Shown: positions 10,911 through 22,772, counted from the first letter of the stretch. The stretch: DNA of 64,000 bases from Thecaphora thlaspeos (GCA_900291925.1 UWYS01000008.1:682001-746000), one strand, 5' to 3'. The notes: generated by a model from the sequence alone, not told the origin. Made by a program: numbers and translations.

Positions 10911-13900
10911 ATGGACGCCAACCAGCTCCTCACTAACACCCTATCGCCAGGTGCGTACCGGCAGACGGAAGCTGTCGAACCGCCTCAGTTGCAGAGACGT
11001 CCTGTTCGCTGACCGCCATTGCCCCGCCTTCGTCCTTCGTCTTGCCATATCCGTCGCCCGGAACCCACAGACCAGGCTACTCGTACCAATGCCGAGCAGC
11101 AACTGGACGCGGCCGCCCGCGATAGCTACGTGAGTCACCAGGAATGCCTGTCTGTGGAGGCCATTCAGACTTCCTGGAAGCGAGATAGAGAGCACTCACA
11201 TCCGACGAAGAGCGATGCTGACCGCTTCGTCATCCGACCCCGTTTCGTTTCTCCGGCGCCCGCCCTACCTAGCCGGAGTACGTGACGATGCTCGCCGCCG
11301 AGCTGGCCAATGAGTCTTCGCCCGTTCACATTCGGACTGCCGCCGGCCTGGCCGTAAAGAACGCCCTCGCCGCCCGCGACTCGTCGCGGATCGAGGAGTA
11401 CGCCGCACGTTGGACCGCGCTGCCGCAAGAGTCGAGGAACGACGTAAAGTCAAAGGTGCTCAACTCGCTTGGCAGCCAGGAGCACCGCGCAGGTACCGCG
11501 GCGGCCCAGGTGGTGGCCGCCATTGCCGCCATCGAGCTGCCCGTCGGGATGTGGAACGAGCTCATCTCGCAGCTCTTGCAGGCCATGTCGGACCAGGGCA
11601 ACCTCAGGCTCCGCCAGGCCGCGCTTCAGGCCATCGGTTTCACCTGCGAAGTCATTGTAAGTGTGCCCAGAAGAATCCGAAGCGGGCCATTGCTCGTACG
11701 AGACCTGCAGCAGGCAGGAACGACGCTGTCACCGCCGCTGTCGTCGTCGTCGTCTCTTCCAGCGAGGCGAGCGGCTAAGTAGCAGTCGACAGCAGCTGAC
11801 CTCCGTATTGTCGCCTCCTGCTCGCCCGCCCCCACCACCACAGAGCTCCGACGTCCTCTCGGCACAGAGCAATGAGATCCTGACGGCGGTTGTCCAGGGC
11901 GCCAGGAAGGAGGAGACGTCGCACGAGGTGCAGCTCGCCGCGCTCCAGGCGCTCTACAACTCGCTCGAGTTCGTCCGCTCCAACTTCGAGCGTGAGGGCG
12001 AGCGCAACTACATCATGCAGGTCGTATGCGAGGCGACGCAGAGCGCCCACATCAACGTCAAGGTGGCCGCATACGAGTGCCTCGTTCGCGTCATGCAGCT
12101 TTACTACGACAAGATGCGATTCTACATGGAGCAGGCTCTCTTCGGCGTGAGTAAACTGTCCCCCTTCCCCGCACCACTTCTCCGCTTTGACCGCCGGAAG
12201 CTGACAGTCACTTTCTGCTTTGTCCCTTTGCCTCTGCTCCGCAGCTGACCGTGCTCGGCATGCGCGACTCCGAGCCTAAGGTGGCGCTGCAGGCGGTCGA
12301 GTTCTGGTCGACCGTCTGCGACGAGGAGATTGAGCTGGTGCTCGAGGCCGAGGAGGCGCAGGAGTTTGGCGAAGAGCCGGAGCGCCTCTGCTACAACTTC
12401 GCGCGCATCGCGCTGCCCGAGATCCTGCCGGTGCTGCTCGAGCTGCTCAAGCACCAGGATGAGGATGCCGACGAGGACGAGTGGGACGTCTCCAAGGCGG
12501 CCGGCACCTGCGTGGGCCTGCTGGCTCAGGTGGTCGGCGACGACATCGTCCGCCTGGCGATCCCGTTCATTGAATCTAACATCAAGAACCCGGACTGGCA
12601 CGGACGCGAGGCGGCCGTCATGTGCTTCGGCTCGATCATGGAGGGGCCTGACAGCAAGACGCTCGCGCCGCTCGTCGAGCAAGCGCTGCCGACGATCATC
12701 GAGATGCTGCGCGACCAGAGCATCGCCGTCAAGGACACGGCTGCCTGGACGCTCGGACGGATCTCGGACCTCTGCTGCGACGCCATCAAGCCCGACGTTC
12801 ACCTCACCGGCATGATTCAGGCGCTTGTCCTCGGGCTCCAGGACGAGCCGCGGATCGTCACGAACTGCTGCTGGGCAATCATGAACCTCTCGGAGCAGCT
12901 CGGGAGCAACGCGCTGCCGTACGAGGAGGGCGCGACCGCCGGCGCCGCGACGCCGCTCTCGCCCTTTTTCGAGGGCATCGTCACCAGCCTGCTCCAGGCG
13001 ACGGGCCGACCCAACAACGAGTCCAACAGCCGCACGTCAGCCTACGAGGCGCTCGCCAGCTCGGTCACCAACAGCGCGGCCGACTGCCTCCCGCACGTCA
13101 GCGAAGTGTTGGTCAAAGTGCTGGACAGGCAGCAGTCGCTCAACGAGATGGCCAACCAGCTGCTCGACATGGACGACCGCAACAATTGGGCCGAGCTGCA
13201 GAGCAATCTGTGCAGCGCGCTGATGGCGCTGGTGCGCCGCCTTGGGCGCGAGGTGCTTCCGATGGGCGATCGCATCATGACTAACCTGCTCACACTCATC
13301 CAGAACAGCGCCAAGCAGCCGACGGTGCTCGAGGACGCCTTCTTCGCCGTCGGCGCCGTCATCACGGCGTTCGAGGGCGATTTCGAAAAGTACCTCGGCG
13401 CCTTTCTCCCGTTCATGGTCGAGGGCCTGCGCAACCACGAGGAGTACCAGCTCTGCTCGATCAGCGTTGGCCTGATCGGCGACGTCTGCCGCGCCCTCGG
13501 CCCGCAGGCGGCCCAGTACAGCGACGAGTTCATGAACGCCCTCTTTGCCAACCTGCAGAGCCCGCAGCTTAACCGCAGCGTCAAGCCGCCGATCCTCAGC
13601 TGCTTTGGCGACATTGCGATGGCCATCGGCGCCGGCTTCGACAAGTACATGCAGCTCTCGATGACGGTGCTCCAGCAGGCTAGTCAGATCGTCCCGCCGG
13701 ACGCCAACGACTTCGAGATGATTGACTATATCAACAGCCTCCGGGAAGGGATCGCCGAGGCCTACGTCGGCGTGACGTCGGGCATGGTGGCGGCCAACCA
13801 GACCGAGAAGCTTCAGCCGTATGTTGAGGCCATGTTTCAATTCATTGCGCTTGTTGCCCAGGCGCAGTCGGTCTCGCAGGCGTCCGAGGCGCTGATCCGC

Positions 13901-14080
13901 GGCGCCATCGGCCTGCTGGGAGACCTCGCGTCGGCTTACCCCAAGGGCGAGCTCAAGACGCTGCTGCAGCAGCCGTGGGTGGGCGAGTTCATCAAGGCGG
14001 GGCGCGGGCGCGGCAACAGCCAGGAGACGCGGAAGACGGCGTCATGGGCGCGCGAGATGGTCAAGAAGGCCTCGGCATAG
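10911..14080 (+). CDS. KAP95: Importin subunit beta-1 (karyopherin beta, KAP95 type)
   Basis: Nuclear import receptor that binds importin alpha or cargo directly, docks at nucleoporins and is released by Ran-GTP. Five exons with phases that close at each junction: 10911-10950, 11071-11129, 11273-11656, 11844-12146 and 12245-14080; 873 residues, matching the family (about 860-880). The N-terminus is the importin-beta N-terminal domain: Asp-Gln-Ala-Thr-Arg then AEQQL, and HIRTAAGLAVKNAL. HEAT repeats follow throughout, including the acidic loop region (EDADEDEWDVSKAAGTC) and WAIMNLSEQ in the middle. The C-terminus ends EMVKKASA. The first two exons are tiny (40 and 59 nt), a common pattern in basidiomycete housekeeping genes. 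It follows EMC1 in tandem with a long CT-rich leader. Confidence 0.96.
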
Positions 14081-15137
14081 AGAGCGGGCCGGCTCTGCCC
14101 CCCTCACTTCTCTTCTCTCTCTTCTCTTCCCGATGGTCTTTTCCCGGCTTCCCGGTCGGCCCCTGGTCCTTGTTCCGTTCATCGTCCACCCATGTAATAC
14201 CCCTCGAGTGCAACCCCCCAATCCCTTTCCCCGCCTGCTCCCCCTCTGTCGTACTTGGCCATCCGGAGAAGGGATGGAGGCGACGGCGGGATGTTTGGGC
14301 GGCGTCTCTTCGTTCTTTTCTCCTCACTCGCTCCCCATCCCATGCATGTATCACGCGCAGCTCAGCGTATCCCTTATCATTCCATCACCACCACCACCAC
14401 CTACACACAATGGCCCAGGCCTGTCCCGCTCAATCCCCAAAAGACGGTAGTCTTCCCTCGCTCGCTGTCTTTGACTGGGGGAACGTATATCGGACGCGGG
14501 GCTGTCGAGGTTAGATAGCGGCGGCAAGCAAGGAGATGGTCGTCGTCTTGGTCATGGTCTCGGTCTGGCGGATGTCTTGTTGGCTGGTATATTTTTCACA
14601 CACAACTCGGGGCTGGCTGTAGGTGGCTGCTTGTTGCGTGCTGCGTGTGTTGGTCTCTTGGAGGCAGGCAGGTGCAAGTCGGGCGAGGATGTCAAGTCCG
14701 AGCGAGATGCATGCTCTCCTTGGCCTTTTCTTCAACGGCGGGGCACCAGGGCACCAGGCATTGGACGGCCGAATTTGTGGCGCGACTCTCGTCACTCGGC
14801 GCCTCGGCGACCCCAACCAGCACCATCACCACCACCAACAGCCACCGGCTACCGGCCACTCTGTCCCTTCCCTACATCCCAGATACCCACAGCTCGCAGC
14901 CACTCGGATATCAACAGCAGCAGCCATCCACTATCCACCCTCCCCCCTTGCCGCCATCCTCGACCCAGCCTCGCGACCACACTACTGCCCTCTAAGTGAA
15001 AGCCTCGACTGCCCCGCTCATCCAACACCTCTTCGGCGCCTACGGGCTGTTGCATCGCCGCTACACAGCACGATCGCCATCAAGGCGACGTCTCACAGAA
15101 TAACCGGACCGGACCGGACAGGACAGGACAGGACAGC
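14081..15137. other. Intergenic region between importin beta and coiled-coil gene
   Basis: No gene supported. It holds CACCAC/ATCACC simple repeats near 14385-14405 and 14820-14840, and a GGACC/GGACA pentamer array at about 15103-15133 immediately upstream of the next start codon. The last part is the likely leader of the 15138 gene. Confidence 0.55.
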
Positions 15138-17300
15138 ATGCCGCAGCTACCCACCATCGACAGTGACGACGACCAAACGCCCCATCCCACCGGCGGCCTC
15201 GGCGCCCTGATCGCCTTGATCCCTTCGCCCCTCTCCGCCTGTCTGCCCAGCTCGTCCGCCTCGTCCTCGCAACATGATGCAGCGCCTCCAGGCTCCACCT
15301 CTTCTGCCGGCGGCGGCGGCTGGACCTCGCTCTTTGGCGGCAGCCGAGGCGGCACGCGCCCGACCAACCCTTCGTCTGCCGGCGGCAGCCGCGCGGCCGA
15401 CGAACGACGCAGTCTCCTACACAGCGACGACTACGACGATTCGGACGCCATCTCGCTCCTCTCCAACATCGTCGAGCGCGACGCCCGTGGATCCTCGGCA
15501 TCGCGATGCCGCGCAAAGGCAAGGAGGAGGGCGGCGAGGGAGAACAACGGGATGGGCTGGTCCAACGTTGGCCAACTGATGGCTTGCGGCCTCTTCGGAC
15601 GCGCCAAAGGTCAGATACAGAGCAGGGAGATCATGCCATCCTCTGCCGCCTCCAACATTCGCCATGCGAGGTCCCTCAGCGAGAGCAGCGCAGAGAGCGA
15701 CGGAAGCTTAACGGCGGCAGCTCGGATGGGTGGTGGGGACGAGGATGCAGGAATGCTCGACGACCAGGCCATTCGCAACCTCAGCCTGGTCAGTTCTCCG
15801 GGAGAGCCGAGCGACTACGGCGAGCAAGCGGCGGAGGCGGCCAACCACCAAGCCCAGGCCAAGCAAGAGCAGGAGGCCGAAGCTGCAGAACGAGTAAAAG
15901 TCGACGCAGAAGAGCAGGCCGAGGCCGAACGCAAGCAGAAACGAGAAGAGGAGGCGGCGAGGCTGAAGAGGGAGACGGACGAAGAGGAGGCGGCCATCGC
16001 CAAGGCGCGGAGGAAGGCCGAGAGGAAGGCGGCCAAGGCAGGCCTGCTGAAGCTCCAGCAGGAGACAAAGGCGGCGCAGCGGTGGAAGACCGAGGCCGAG
16101 GCCGAGGCGGCGGCTGGTGGGTTTGACTTTGCAGACGAGGGCCAGGGCGAGGCTCAGCATGGCAGGCAAGGCTACGGGTATGGCCAGGAGGAGCACTATG
16201 GCCACCAGCAGTACTTTGACGACGGAATTCCGCAGCAGCAGCAGGTGTACGGCGACTTTGACGAAGCCGAGGACGAGGAGGCCTTCTACTACCCGGGCGA
16301 AGGGCAGCAGCAGCAGCAGCCGACGGGCGAATACGTCGTCGAAGAGCACCAGCAAGGTAGTGGAGGAGGAGTGGTGCACCATCACCACTACTACCACCAC
16401 GCCCCGCCGCCGGCCTCGACGGCAGGAGGCGCCCACGTCTTTCTCTCGCCGACGCTATCGCACGGCATGTCGACCGGCTTCCCGCCGCAGATCATTACGG
16501 ACCAGTTCGACGACGCCGAGGAGGAAGGGCGAGGCGGCAGAGAGGCGACGCCCGGGGTGGAGTCAGAAGACGAGGCCGACATCGCCGGTGCCTCGTTTGG
16601 AAAGCGAAAGACGAAGCGGAATGACAGCGAAAGCGGGTGTCGTAGCGGCGGCGTAGCGGGCAGCAGCTCGCAGCATTCCGGCGGGAGTGGATCGGCCGGA
16701 GGAATGTACCACCGTTCATCGTACGCCAACCCTGTCGCTGCGGCGGCAGCAGCGTCGTCGTCGTCGTCGTCGTCATCGGCTGCCGGCGTGAGCAAGCCGA
16801 GCTACCGCGACCGACCGCGTCGACACGAGAGACAGGGCAGTCGATCCTCCAATAGCTCTCCTGGTCTGCACTATGCTGGAGGGGGAGAAGGATCCTTCCG
16901 GCCTGCTTCCGGTGCTTCACCAGGCGGCTCAGCGAGCGGCGCGGCGTCGTATGCGGTCCCGACGCTCCCGAACCTGTACGAGCAAGAATCTACGTTGGCA
17001 ATGGAAGGACACGCTTCGCTCTACGCTCCTCTGGACCACGGTGACGCGGCGTTGGCGGCGGCGGCAGCGAAGAAGAAACGCTCGTATCGTGACAAGCGCT
17101 CCGGGAACGGCGAGACGGCGAGCGCAGGCTCGAACCATTCGAGCAACGTGAAGGTGACGTCGCCCGTGTTCGCCACGGCGGCGGCGGGCAACAGGGGTGG
17201 CTTCAACTCGCCACGGAATCCGACCGAGTTTGGTCGGTGGCAAGACAGAGAATCGAGAGCGGGAGCGGGAGGTGGGTTTGAGGGAGTGCCCAGTCTTTAG
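15138..17300 (+). CDS. Low-complexity coiled-coil protein of unknown function
   Basis: Single open frame of 720 residues with no recognised domain. The N-terminal 130 residues are Ser/Gly/Ala-rich with an acidic DDYDDSDA segment. A strongly predicted coiled coil rich in Glu, Lys, Arg and Ala covers about residues 230-325 (for example AEEQAEAERKQKREEEAARL). Gln-rich and Gly-rich stretches with tyrosines follow, then a His-rich run (HHHHYYHH), Ser/Gly linkers and two basic SYRD-containing motifs (KPSYRDRPRR and KKRSYRDKR). It ends FEGVPSL. No signal peptide or membrane segment is evident. The composition suggests an intrinsically disordered scaffold, which is inference only. An unrecognised intron near 15490-15620, where composition changes, cannot be excluded. 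Confidence 0.7.
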   Translation: MPQLPTIDSDDDQTPHPTGGLGALIALIPSPLSACLPSSSASSSQHDAAPPGSTSSAGGGGWTSLFGGSRGGTRPTNPSSAGGSRAADERRSLLHSDDYDDSDAISLLSNIVERDARGSSASRCRAKARRRAARENNGMGWSNVGQLMACGLFGRAKGQIQSREIMPSSAASNIRHARSLSESSAESDGSLTAAARMGGGDEDAGMLDDQAIRNLSLVSSPGEPSDYGEQAAEAANHQAQAKQEQEAEAAERVKVDAEEQAEAERKQKREEEAARLKRETDEEEAAIAKARRKAERKAAKAGLLKLQQETKAAQRWKTEAEAEAAAGGFDFADEGQGEAQHGRQGYGYGQEEHYGHQQYFDDGIPQQQQVYGDFDEAEDEEAFYYPGEGQQQQQPTGEYVVEEHQQGSGGGVVHHHHYYHHAPPPASTAGGAHVFLSPTLSHGMSTGFPPQIITDQFDDAEEEGRGGREATPGVESEDEADIAGASFGKRKTKRNDSESGCRSGGVAGSSSQHSGGSGSAGGMYHRSSYANPVAAAAAASSSSSSSSAAGVSKPSYRDRPRRHERQGSRSSNSSPGLHYAGGGEGSFRPASGASPGGSASGAASYAVPTLPNLYEQESTLAMEGHASLYAPLDHGDAALAAAAAKKKRSYRDKRSGNGETASAGSNHSSNVKVTSPVFATAAAGNRGGFNSPRNPTEFGRWQDRESRAGAGGGFEGVPSL

Positions 17301-18119
17301 GCCAGCGCTGAAGAGGGAGGCCTCTTTTCTTTTTGGTTGTACCTTTGACGTTTTGTACTGTAGTACCCGGCTTGTGTCTGTTGGGTCGACTGGAATGGCC
17401 TGAGTCTACGTTGATGTTTCCTCTGTGGATAGGCAGGAGCCTTGATCTCGTGCGCAACAGTGGAGGCTCCAGCCGGAAGAAGACGTCCTTGTCCTGGATA
17501 GGTAACGTCCTGTGTTGCCACACGAGTCCACGAAGGGCCTCATATCTCGCTAGGACCTACCTCGGAGCGTCGGAGACCGAAGTCGGCGCGAGAGGGAGCG
17601 CCTGGATAATTTGCCCGACGCTGTGGAGAATCATTAATAATGATGATTCAAATTGAATGCGGAGAAGACCGACGCCACGCAAAACGCAAAACGCAAAACG
17701 CAAACCGCAAACCGCAAAACGGGGGCCCCTCATTATTATTATTATTCTGTCATTTCTGCGCCTCTGCCCGCCCGCCCTCTCTTCCTTCCAAGTCAGAGTC
17801 CCACATCGCGCAGCCCCCTTTTTGCTTGAGCCCCACCTGGCCACGCCCCACCTGGCCACGCCCCAGCCACTCAAGACTCTCGGAGCCGTGAATCCACCGC
17901 GCGCACACGCCTGTCATAGCGACTAATGTCCGCCCCCTGCCCCACGTCCACCGCTTAACTAACTACACCTAGGACCTTCTCCGGCCCCTTCCAAAGAAAG
18001 GCCGTCACGACGTCGAGCGAGCTGGCGGCTACAAGTAGTAGCGCTCCACGTCCCCTAACCCTCCTCCATCCGCCAACCCATCCCCTTCCCTCCTCCCCCA
18101 CACACACAGACGCTCCACG
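17301..18119. other. Intergenic region with short AT-rich and heptamer repeats
   Basis: Contains one TACTGTA heptamer (17356-17362), an A/C-rich heptamer array (CGCAAAA-type, about 17678-17720), an ATT run (17732-17746), and two near-identical CCCCACCTGGCCACG copies around 17831-17862. The last 200 bases should contain the GH31 promoter and leader. No coding gene is visible. Confidence 0.55.
17678..17720. repeat. CGCAAAA/CGCAAAC heptamer tandem repeat
   Basis: About six copies of a 7-base unit, C-G-C-A-A-A-(A or C), in the spacer upstream of the alpha-glucosidase pseudogene. Confidence 0.85.
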
Positions 18120-21100
18120 ATGCGGCCCGCCTTTGCCGCCCTCCTCTCCCTTGTGGCCATCGCCACTTCCGTCTCGGTCAACCCCGTCCTCTTCCCGCGC
18201 CAGGAGGCCGAAGAGGTCCCGCCTAAGTTCATCCCTTCGCCCGTTGACTACACCGCAGACGTCGACAGCTGCCCCGGCTACGAGGCCACCGACGTCAAGA
18301 CCACCGCACATGGCCTCACCGCCACCCTCACGCTGGCCGGCGAACCGTGCCGCGCATACGGACCGGACTACCAGACCTTCAAGCTCGCCGTCAACTATGA
18401 CAACAGTGAGTGATTCACCCCCCCCCCCCCCTCCCCGCCTCATCCCTTGTGGCGCTACACAGTAGCTTGGCGACAGCCTCTGACCTCGACCCTGCTGCAT
18501 CGCCTCTCCATCTCACCTCTCTGCAGGGGACCGCCTCCGCGTGCGCATCACCGACGCCGAGAACAAGGCCCACGTCGTTCCGGACGCCATCGGCCGCTAC
18601 CCCAACTTTGGCTCGTCCGGCATCGCCGAGTTGCAGTCCAAGCTCAAGTTCGAGCACGTCGACTCCATCCTTCAAGGTCAGCCGCGGCGACGAGGTCCTC
18701 TTCGACACCGCCGGCTTACCCCTCATCTTCGAGGAGCAGTACGTCCGCCTCCGCACCGTTCTCCCCGAGAACCCCAACATCTACGGTATCGGCGACTACA
18801 ACGACGAGTTCCGCCTTCCCGTCACCGAGGCCAACTACAGCCGCACTCTCTGGGCCAGAGATGCGTGCGGAGTTCCCTCGCGCACCAACCTCTACGGTTC
18901 GCACCCCGTCTACTTTGAACACAGGTTGACCGATGCCGGCCCCTCGACCCACGGCGTCTTCCTGCTGACCAGCAACGGTCTCGACGTCAAGTTCCCCGAC
19001 GGCGGCAAGGCGCTCGAATACAACACGCTCGGTGGCATCATCGATCTCTTCTTCCTCCAGGGACCCGACCCCACCTCGGTCGCCAAGCAGTACACCGACA
19101 TTGTCGGCCGGCCCGTCGGCTCTCCCTACTGGGGCCTCGGCCTCCACCAGTGCCGCTACGGTTACAGGGACGTCTACGAGGTGGCTGAGGTCGTCGCCAA
19201 CTACTCCAAGGCAGGGATCGCCCTTGAGACCATGTGGACCGATATCGACTACATGGACAAGCGAGCTATCTTCACTACCAACCCCGACAACTTCCCTCGA
19301 CAAGATACGAGACATGGTCCAGGAGCTGCACGACCGCGACCAGCACTACGTCCTCATGATCGACCCGGCCATGGCGGTGCGCGACGACTACCCTTCGCTC
19401 GAGAGGGCAAAAGAGCAGGACGTCCTGATGAAGATGCTGAACGGCGACCTCTACGACACCGGCGTCGTCTGGCCCGGTCGCGTCGTCTTCCCGGACTGGT
19501 ACGCCAACAACACGAGCCAGTGGTGGACCGACGAGTTTGAGCGCTTCTTTAGCCCCGAGACGGGTATCGACGTCGATGCCATCTGGATCGATATGAACGA
19601 GGTGAGCAGACGCTACTCGAGCCGTGTCCATGTTGTCCCTGTGTGCGCACGCGGTCATCTAAGGTGTCTCGAAGCTGACCCGTTACGGCAATACTATTCT
19701 TTCGCGCGGTTTCTCCTTGCTTTCAGCCGGCTTCCTTCCTCCCCTACCTCGAGGCCAACCCGGACCGCATTTCCAAGGAGCGCAACCTGCCTCCCGTCGC
19801 CCCTCCCGTTCGCAATCCTCCGCCCAGCGTGCCGGGCTTCTTCTCGAAGCGTCAGGCGGATGCGGACACTTCTGCCGATCTGGAAAACCAGTGGCTCTAC
19901 TCTCCCTACCGCATCAACGACGTCCGCGCCGCCCCCTCGGGTGCCGAAGGAGCCGTCGACGCCGGCATCGCAAAGAACATTTCCGAATTCACCGCCCGCA
20001 CGGACCTGGTTCACGCCAATGGCGAGCGCGAGTACGACGTACACAACGTCTACGGTCACTTGATGGGCCAAGAGACGCGAAAGGCGCTCCTCAACCGTTG
20101 ACCCGGACTGCGACCGCTCATCGTCACCCGTTCGACGTTTGCAGGATCCGGAAACAGCACAGGAAAATGGCTGGGAGACAACCTGAGCGAGTGGGCGGGC
20201 TACACCAGCACCATCCGACAGATGCTGGGTTACGGTTCGATCTACGGCATCCCGATCGTTGGAAGCGACACTTGCGGCTTCGGAGGCAATGCAACTGAGG
20301 TGAGTAGTAGCAGCAGCAGCCGCCTCGGCGGGACGGGCAAGATCTGACATTCTCCCACCCTCTTGCCACCCCTTGTGCAGACCCTGTGCGCACGCTGGGC
20401 GATGCTCGGCGCCTTTGGCCCCTTCTACCGCAACCACAACGGCGAGCTTCCCAACATTCCGCAGGAGTTCTACCGCTGGCCGCTGGTCACCGAGGCGGCC
20501 AAGAAGGCGATCGACATCTGATACCGCCTGCTCGATTACCTCTACACGGCGCTGCACGTCATCGAGCAGACGGGCGCGCCGGTGATCTCGCCGCTATTCT
20601 ACAAGCACCCCTCGGACGCCGCGACGTTTAGAGTCGAGACGCAGTTCTACTATGGCGACTCGATCCTCGTCTCTCCCGCCATGACTGAGAACTCGACGAC
20701 GGCGGAATTCTACCTGCCCAAGGACCTCTTCTATGACTTCTACACGCTTCAGAAGGTCGAGGGCGAGGCCAAGAACGTCACGCAGCAGGCCGAGTACACC
20801 GACATCCCGCTGCACATCCGAAGCGGCGTCGTCCTTCCGCTGCGATCGGAGAGCGCGATGACGACGACGGAGCTGCGCAAGAAGGACTTTACGCTGATCG
20901 TCGCGCCCGACGCCAAGGGCAAGGCCGAGGGCAAGCTGCGCCTGGACGATGGCGTCTCGATCGTCAGCAAGACGGCGAGCGACATCGACTTCACCTTCAA
21001 GAACAACAAGCTGACCGTCAACGGCAGGTTCGGCTTCAAGAGAAAGGTCCACTTTGACAAGGTCGTCTTTGCCGGCGTCGACAGCGAGAAGGCCGTCGTG

Positions 21101-21208
21101 GGCGGCAAGACGCTGGAGAATGTGGTGTACAGCAAGGAGAACGGAACGCTCACTGTGTCGGATCTCAAGATCAGGCTCCAGCGCGGATTCAGCATTCGTC
21201 TCGAGTAG
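18120..21208 (+). pseudogene. Broken secreted GH31 alpha-glucosidase
   Basis: Remnant of a glycoside hydrolase family 31 enzyme (alpha-1,4-glucosidase/maltase type), originally about 919 residues with a signal peptide (MRPAFAALLSLVAIATSVS). Exons: 18120-18405, 18527-19601, 19727-20299, 20381-21208, all with normal splice sites. Four lesions interrupt it. A frameshift near 18670 takes the frame from HVDS to [10 protein letters not shown] second near 19297 falls between NPDNF and [11 protein letters not shown] stops lie in frame at 20099-20101 (before [13 protein letters not shown]) and 20519-20521 (before YRLLDYLYTAL). Both stops stand where family members usually have Arg and fit a C-to-T change of CGA. 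The catalytic regions remain: nucleophile motif WIDMNE at the end of exon 2 and acid/base motif WLGDN in exon 3. Conservation around the lesions is high, so inactivation looks recent; sequencing error is possible for the indels but less likely for all four. Confidence 0.88.
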
Positions 21209-21547
21209 ATGTAGATGTAGTTCTGTAGGCAGAAGTTGGGACGATAGAGGTGCGGTCGATGCCGTGCAGCGAGGTCGATGTTTGACGCCAGAAGAAAATG
21301 CCACAGGCGCGGCCTTGTCTTCTCGTGATTCTCGCGCGAGTCTGTGACGAAGTCGACATGGGCCCGGCTCCGAGGCGCGCGCATCCGGAAGGGTTGGAAG
21401 CACGGCCTGGCGCGAGGGTGGGAGAAGCGTGACAGATCGCAGCTGCATCGCCGATTGAACTCCACCTCGTCGTCCCCACGCCCTCTCCCTACCTTTCCTT
21501 CCATCACCACTCTCTTCCTCCCTCGTTTTCTCGTCGTCGTACCCAAC
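21209..21547. other. Spacer between GH31 remnant and MICOS gene
   Basis: Short 339-base spacer with the GH31 3' flank and a pyrimidine-rich leader (about 21455-21545, TCTTCC and CCCTC runs) preceding the MICOS subunit start. No other feature seen. Confidence 0.5.
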
Positions 21548-22772
21548 ATGGTTGCCTCCGCTGTAAGTAGTCCGTAGCCTCTCTGTCCCTGCTGCTCAGT
21601 GGACCACGGCCACGGCATGTCCGGTGTTCTGATCGCGCGTCCTCTTTCTTCTTCCGATGTACCACACCACGACGACCGCCTCGTCACACCGCTTTGCTCC
21701 ACCACAGCTCGGTCACACCCTCCTCCGCGCTACGCCATTCCTGGGCGCTGGAGCGCTGCTGGCTTCCACCTCGCCCAAGGTACACCTCGACGACGAGATC
21801 ACCTCTTCTTCGACCCAAAAGGTACGTTGCCTTTCATGGCTTCGAGTCCGCCTTTTCGCTCGTTGCACTCGTACTCATACTGATCGCTCGGCTCATTCGT
21901 CATCCCTTCGTTCTTTCCAGCTTCCGATCTACCCGCTTTCGGATTCGGAAGTTAAGCTGGTCCCCACGCAGACCGAGCTGGAGCGTCAGATTGGCAGTGC
22001 GCGACGCAGCCTCGAGGGCGTGACAAAGGAGACGAGACAGGGTGTTTCGAACACGATCGAAATGTGGATTGGCGTGGAGAAGAAGATCGAACGTGAGTGC
22101 CCTCCCACCCCTCTGCGCCCCGTGCTGGCCGGATCATGGAGGGAGGATCTTGTGCTGACTCGCTGCACCTCTGCTTCGATCTGCTAGACGAGGTCAAGTC
22201 GCTCGTACCCGCCGACGAGCCGCTCACACCAGGTCTGCTCTACGTCGGAGTAGCCACTCTGACCGGATCGGTCTTTACTCGTTTCCGTGAGTTTTCCGTC
22301 CGTCTCCCCTCTCTTCTCGAGCTCCTAGCTGCTGCGTTCATCGACTGACCCACCATCTTCTTTCTCCCTCCATCGCCACCAACCACGCCCACCAATGCGG
22401 CCACCCTCCCTTCGCACAGGTTCTTTCCCCATCCGCTTCATCACACCACCCATCTTCCTCCTCGCCTCGCTCAACTACTTCCACCCTAAACTCTCACACA
22501 ACCTCTCCAGCTACTACGTCGATCTGGAACGCGCCCACGCTCCGCAGGTGACGCGTCAACGCGAATCGCTCGTCCACTCTCTGCGCTCCACCTTCCGCAG
22601 CGCGAACGACAAGGTGGAACAGGCAAAGTCAGGCGCGGAACGAGGTCTCCGAAGCGGTCTCAACGAGGTCGAGAAGAATACCGGCCTCAAGGTCTCCGAC
22701 GTTCTCGGCAGTGCAGAGGAAAAGGCGAGCGAGGCAAAGATCAAGATGCAGCAGCAGATGAAGGCCGTTTAG
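21548..22772 (+). CDS. MICOS complex subunit, Mic26/Mic27 (apolipoprotein O) family
   Basis: Inner mitochondrial membrane protein of the MICOS complex, which forms cristae junctions. Five exons: 21548-21562, 21708-21821, 21921-22092, 22188-22286, 22420-22772; 250 residues. All junctions keep phase, with GTAAGT/GTACGT/GTGAGT donors. Family features: LPIYP near the mature N-terminus, an amphipathic region with ELERQIGSARRSLEG, two membrane segments (LLYVGVATLTGSVFT and FITPPIFLLASLNYF), and a C-terminal helix with alanine/lysine repeats (QAKSGAERGL, SEAKIKMQQQ). The first exon encodes only MVASA, and the start is therefore the least certain part; a Met at 21657 in frame with exon 2 is an alternative if the first intron is not used. 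The gene is tail to tail with the SDR-like gene, 165 bases apart. Confidence 0.85.

Noticed and set aside
20099..20521. Programmed stop readthrough of the two TGA codons in GH31
   Set aside because: Neither TGA is followed by CTA, the usual readthrough context, and two independent frameshifts also interrupt the gene, so pseudogenisation is simpler.
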